Shown piece by piece: positions 62,075 through 64,000 of a stretch of DNA of 64,000 nucleotides (positions are counted from its first letter, which is position 1; the number at the start of each line of letters is the position of its first letter). The notes below the pieces were generated by a model. It searched no databases. It saw only the letters and a list, made by a program, of their open reading frames with translations, and was not told the origin of the DNA. The translations under genes were made by a program, and so were the position numbers. Origin of the DNA: Sulfobacillus benefaciens (GTDB lineage Bacteria > Bacillota > Sulfobacillia > Sulfobacillales > Sulfobacillaceae); contig PXYW01000008.1 in the NCBI GenBank assembly GCA_003023695.1, positions 55,372 to 119,371 on the forward strand, given 5' to 3'.

Positions 62075-62683
62075 ATGAAGCATACGGCCATCCGGTTAGC
62101 TGTGCTTCTTGCGTTAGGGGTGGGTGCTGATAAGGCACATCACCTCTGGCGCCTTTTTTTTCTTGTGTTGCTGGTCATTTATGCTTGGCAATGGGCGACC
62201 ATGCGTGGGTATGCGGCGACTGTGGAAATTCACCGTCGTCAGCGGCATCGTTATGCTAACCAACTGCAGGTCATCAGCGGATGGCTTCAACTAGGGAAGT
62301 CTGAGCGGGCTAACCAGTTTTTGTGGGAAGTGGCATTAAAAAGTGTTCAAAGCACGGTAGGGAAACTGCCCTTGCGCTGGGCCTTTACTTTGGTGCGACT
62401 GGATGCGCTGGCGGAAAGGTATGGCACCATACTGTGGTATGAAGGCCTAGAGTCGTTAGAACCCCGATACTGGGCGCTTTGGGGATTAAATCGTGCGGTC
62501 CGGCAAGCTATCTTGATTGCCGACGGCAACCCGATATTGGTGGTTTTTTTTCGCACCTCGTTTCTTGTCAGGGTACAGGGTATTAAGCGACTGCCTACCA
62601 AGCACATTATGGGTGTGCGGTGGGTCTGGGATGAACATACCTTAACGGGTTCCTGGGGCAGAAGACAGGAAACTTTGGGCTAG
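62075..62683 (+). CDS. spo0B: Spo0B-like sporulation phosphotransferase with membrane helices
   Basis: About 202 residues. One or two N-terminal helices (about 5-45) precede a histidine-box RHRYANQLQVISGWLQLGK (near 60), the four-helix-bundle phosphotransfer motif of Spo0B. A C-terminal ATPase-like but incomplete domain follows. Spo0B relays phosphate from Spo0F to Spo0A. Its place between rpmA and obg is that of Bacillus spo0B. ATG 62075 has GGGGGAGG upstream. Confidence 0.75.
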   Translation: MKHTAIRLAVLLALGVGADKAHHLWRLFFLVLLVIYAWQWATMRGYAATVEIHRRQRHRYANQLQVISGWLQLGKSERANQFLWEVALKSVQSTVGKLPLRWAFTLVRLDALAERYGTILWYEGLESLEPRYWALWGLNRAVRQAILIADGNPILVVFFRTSFLVRVQGIKRLPTKHIMGVRWVWDEHTLTGSWGRRQETLG

Positions 62684-62692
62684 GAGGCCTTT

Positions 62693-63958
62693 ATGTTTGT
62701 TGATGAAGTACGCATTTACGTTCAAGCGGGCAATGGCGGCAACGGTTCCGTGGCGTTTCGCCGAGAAAAATTTGTTCCCAACGGCGGACCCGCGGGCGGA
62801 GACGGTGGAAAAGGCGGAGATATCATTTTTCTCGTGGATTTCGGTCTTAACACCTTGATGGATTTTAGGCACCAACGCCATTACCGCGCCCGTGATGGGG
62901 AACCTGGGGGGAATAACAATCGGCATGGTGCTGACGCCGAAGATGTCGTGGTTCGGGTGCCGCCGGGAACCTTGGTGACTGATGAGGCGGGGCGTTTAAT
63001 TGCGGATTTGGTAAACCCCGGGGAAAGTCAGGTGGTGGCTCATGGTGGCCGCGGTGGGAAGGGCAATAGCCATTTTGTCAGTTCCGTACATCGTGCGCCC
63101 CGGGTGGCAGAACGAGGGCAGCCGGGGGAGGCGCTATGGGTCAATCTGGAGCTGAATTTATTGGCTGACGTCGGATTAGTCGGATTCCCAAATGCCGGGA
63201 AATCTACGTTGATTTCGGTAGTCTCCAAGGCGCGGCCCAAAATCGCCGACTATCCGTTTACCACCTTAGTGCCCAATTTAGGCGTGGTAGATGGCTATGG
63301 TGATCCATTTGTGATTGCTGACGTTCCTGGACTCATCGAAGGAGCGCATTTGGGGGCCGGATTGGGAGATACCTTTTTGCGCCACTTGAAACGAACCCGG
63401 GTGCTGGTGCACATCGTGGACCTTACCCCGCTCGAAGGACGCGATCCAGTGACGGATTATCGGATTATAGAACATGAGTTAGCGGCTTTTTCTCCACAAT
63501 TGGCGTCCCGTCCCGTGATTGTGGTGGGCAATAAGATTGATGTCGATGGAGCTTACGAGAACTTAGAAAAATTGAAGCGAGCTTTGGAACCAGTGGCGGT
63601 CTTGGGTATTAGCGCCATCGTTGGAACGGGTGTACCCGATTTAATGTGGGAAGTTCAAGAACGTTTGAAGTCTGCGCCCATGGTCGAGTCTCACCGTCCT
63701 GAACCGGTGCTAAAACCGGCGGCACACGGCTTTCGGCTAGAGCCCGAAGAGGGTGGCGTCCGTGTGGTGGGCGATGTTGAGGAACGGGCTGCAATGACGT
63801 TATGGGGAAGGCCCGAAGCGGAAGAATATTTTTGTGAATACCTCAGGCGAAGAGGAGTGCCCCATGCCCTAAAACAAGCCGGAGTGCCTGATGAATCTGT
63901 AATATTTGTGGGAGAAGGAGCGTTTCGCTGGCGTCAGCAAGATTTAGTGACAGAATAA
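62693..63958 (+). CDS. obg: GTPase Obg/CgtA
   Basis: 421 residues. The glycine-rich Obg fold spans 1-158 (QAGNGGNGSVAFRREKFVP). The G domain contains GFPNAGKSTLI (near 163), the G3 motif DVPGLIEGAHLG and NKIDVD. The C-terminal OCT domain occupies about 345-421. It is involved in 50S assembly, stress response and sporulation initiation. AGGAGG precedes the ATG. The remaining 42 bases of the window hold nothing recognisable. Confidence 0.97.
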   Translation: MFVDEVRIYVQAGNGGNGSVAFRREKFVPNGGPAGGDGGKGGDIIFLVDFGLNTLMDFRHQRHYRARDGEPGGNNNRHGADAEDVVVRVPPGTLVTDEAGRLIADLVNPGESQVVAHGGRGGKGNSHFVSSVHRAPRVAERGQPGEALWVNLELNLLADVGLVGFPNAGKSTLISVVSKARPKIADYPFTTLVPNLGVVDGYGDPFVIADVPGLIEGAHLGAGLGDTFLRHLKRTRVLVHIVDLTPLEGRDPVTDYRIIEHELAAFSPQLASRPVIVVGNKIDVDGAYENLEKLKRALEPVAVLGISAIVGTGVPDLMWEVQERLKSAPMVESHRPEPVLKPAAHGFRLEPEEGGVRVVGDVEERAAMTLWGRPEAEEYFCEYLRRRGVPHALKQAGVPDESVIFVGEGAFRWRQQDLVTE

Positions 63959-64000
63959 TTGCAAGTTTGGTCAGATAAATTTTGCGGTGTGGCAGGAAAA

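Overview
The window is a stretch of chromosome from a spore-forming Bacillota (Firmicutes) bacterium of roughly balanced base composition. Three things point there. The gene orders tig-clpP-clpX-lonB-lonA-engB and mreBCD-minCDE-rodA-...-spoIVFA/B-rng-rplU-prp-rpmA-spo0B-obg are classic Firmicute clusters. Sporulation genes (spoIVFA, spoIVFB, spo0B, lonB) are present. A T-box leader precedes valS. A Sulfobacillus-like lineage is my guess from protein flavour; no marker rRNA is present to prove it.

Layout. (1) 1-3301: an envelope or ABC-type module with an ECF sigma factor, a six-helix membrane protein and an ABC ATPase whose Walker A lysine is missing. (2) 3393-6153: a MazG-like pyrophosphohydrolase translationally overlapping a PLD-nuclease/SF2-helicase fusion, a defence-like pair. 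(3) 6171-11505: a TetR regulator divergent from an amidohydrolase and an amino-acid permease, then an MFS carrier. (4) 11506-13025: a decaying region with a frameshifted glycosyltransferase. (5) 13026-23642: an aromatic-acid island with an FAD monooxygenase, a fumarylpyruvate-hydrolase-like protein, two aromatic-acid MFS carriers, a FadR/VanR-type GntR regulator, an acyl-AMP/CoA ligase and gentisate 1,2-dioxygenase. (6) 23834-24187: four tRNAs (His, Arg, Leu, Gly). (7) 24288-32516: the trigger factor/Clp/Lon proteostasis cluster ending in engB. (8) 32513-42880: accessory genes, including a histidine phosphatase, a DsrE protein, a secreted collagen-like glycine-rich protein, a peptide ABC importer without ATPases, two acetyltransferases, a DMT exporter and a lipoprotein. 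(9) 43079-63958: core genes for groES, valS, folC, maf, radC, cell shape, division-site selection, sporulation proteolysis, ribosomal proteins and Obg.

The most coherent new signal is in region 5. Four divergent or separate transcription units of the gentisate island, and probably the regulator itself, carry the same AT-rich near-palindrome overlapping or abutting the -10 box. This suggests one GntR-type repressor controls the whole dispersed pathway: uptake by MFS carriers, ligase and hydroxylase chemistry, ring cleavage by the dioxygenase, and hydrolysis of fumarylpyruvate. A decayed duplicate of one carrier's 3' end and its terminator lies inside the island, showing past rearrangement.

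Other points of note are a MinC lacking the usual N-terminal domain, a membrane protein fused to a thioredoxin-like [2Fe-2S] domain, an orphan groES, a Prp/L27 pair with a matching cleavage site, and a duplicated element immediately after the stop codons of two neighbouring genes. No complete insertion sequence, CRISPR array, rRNA gene or prophage was seen.
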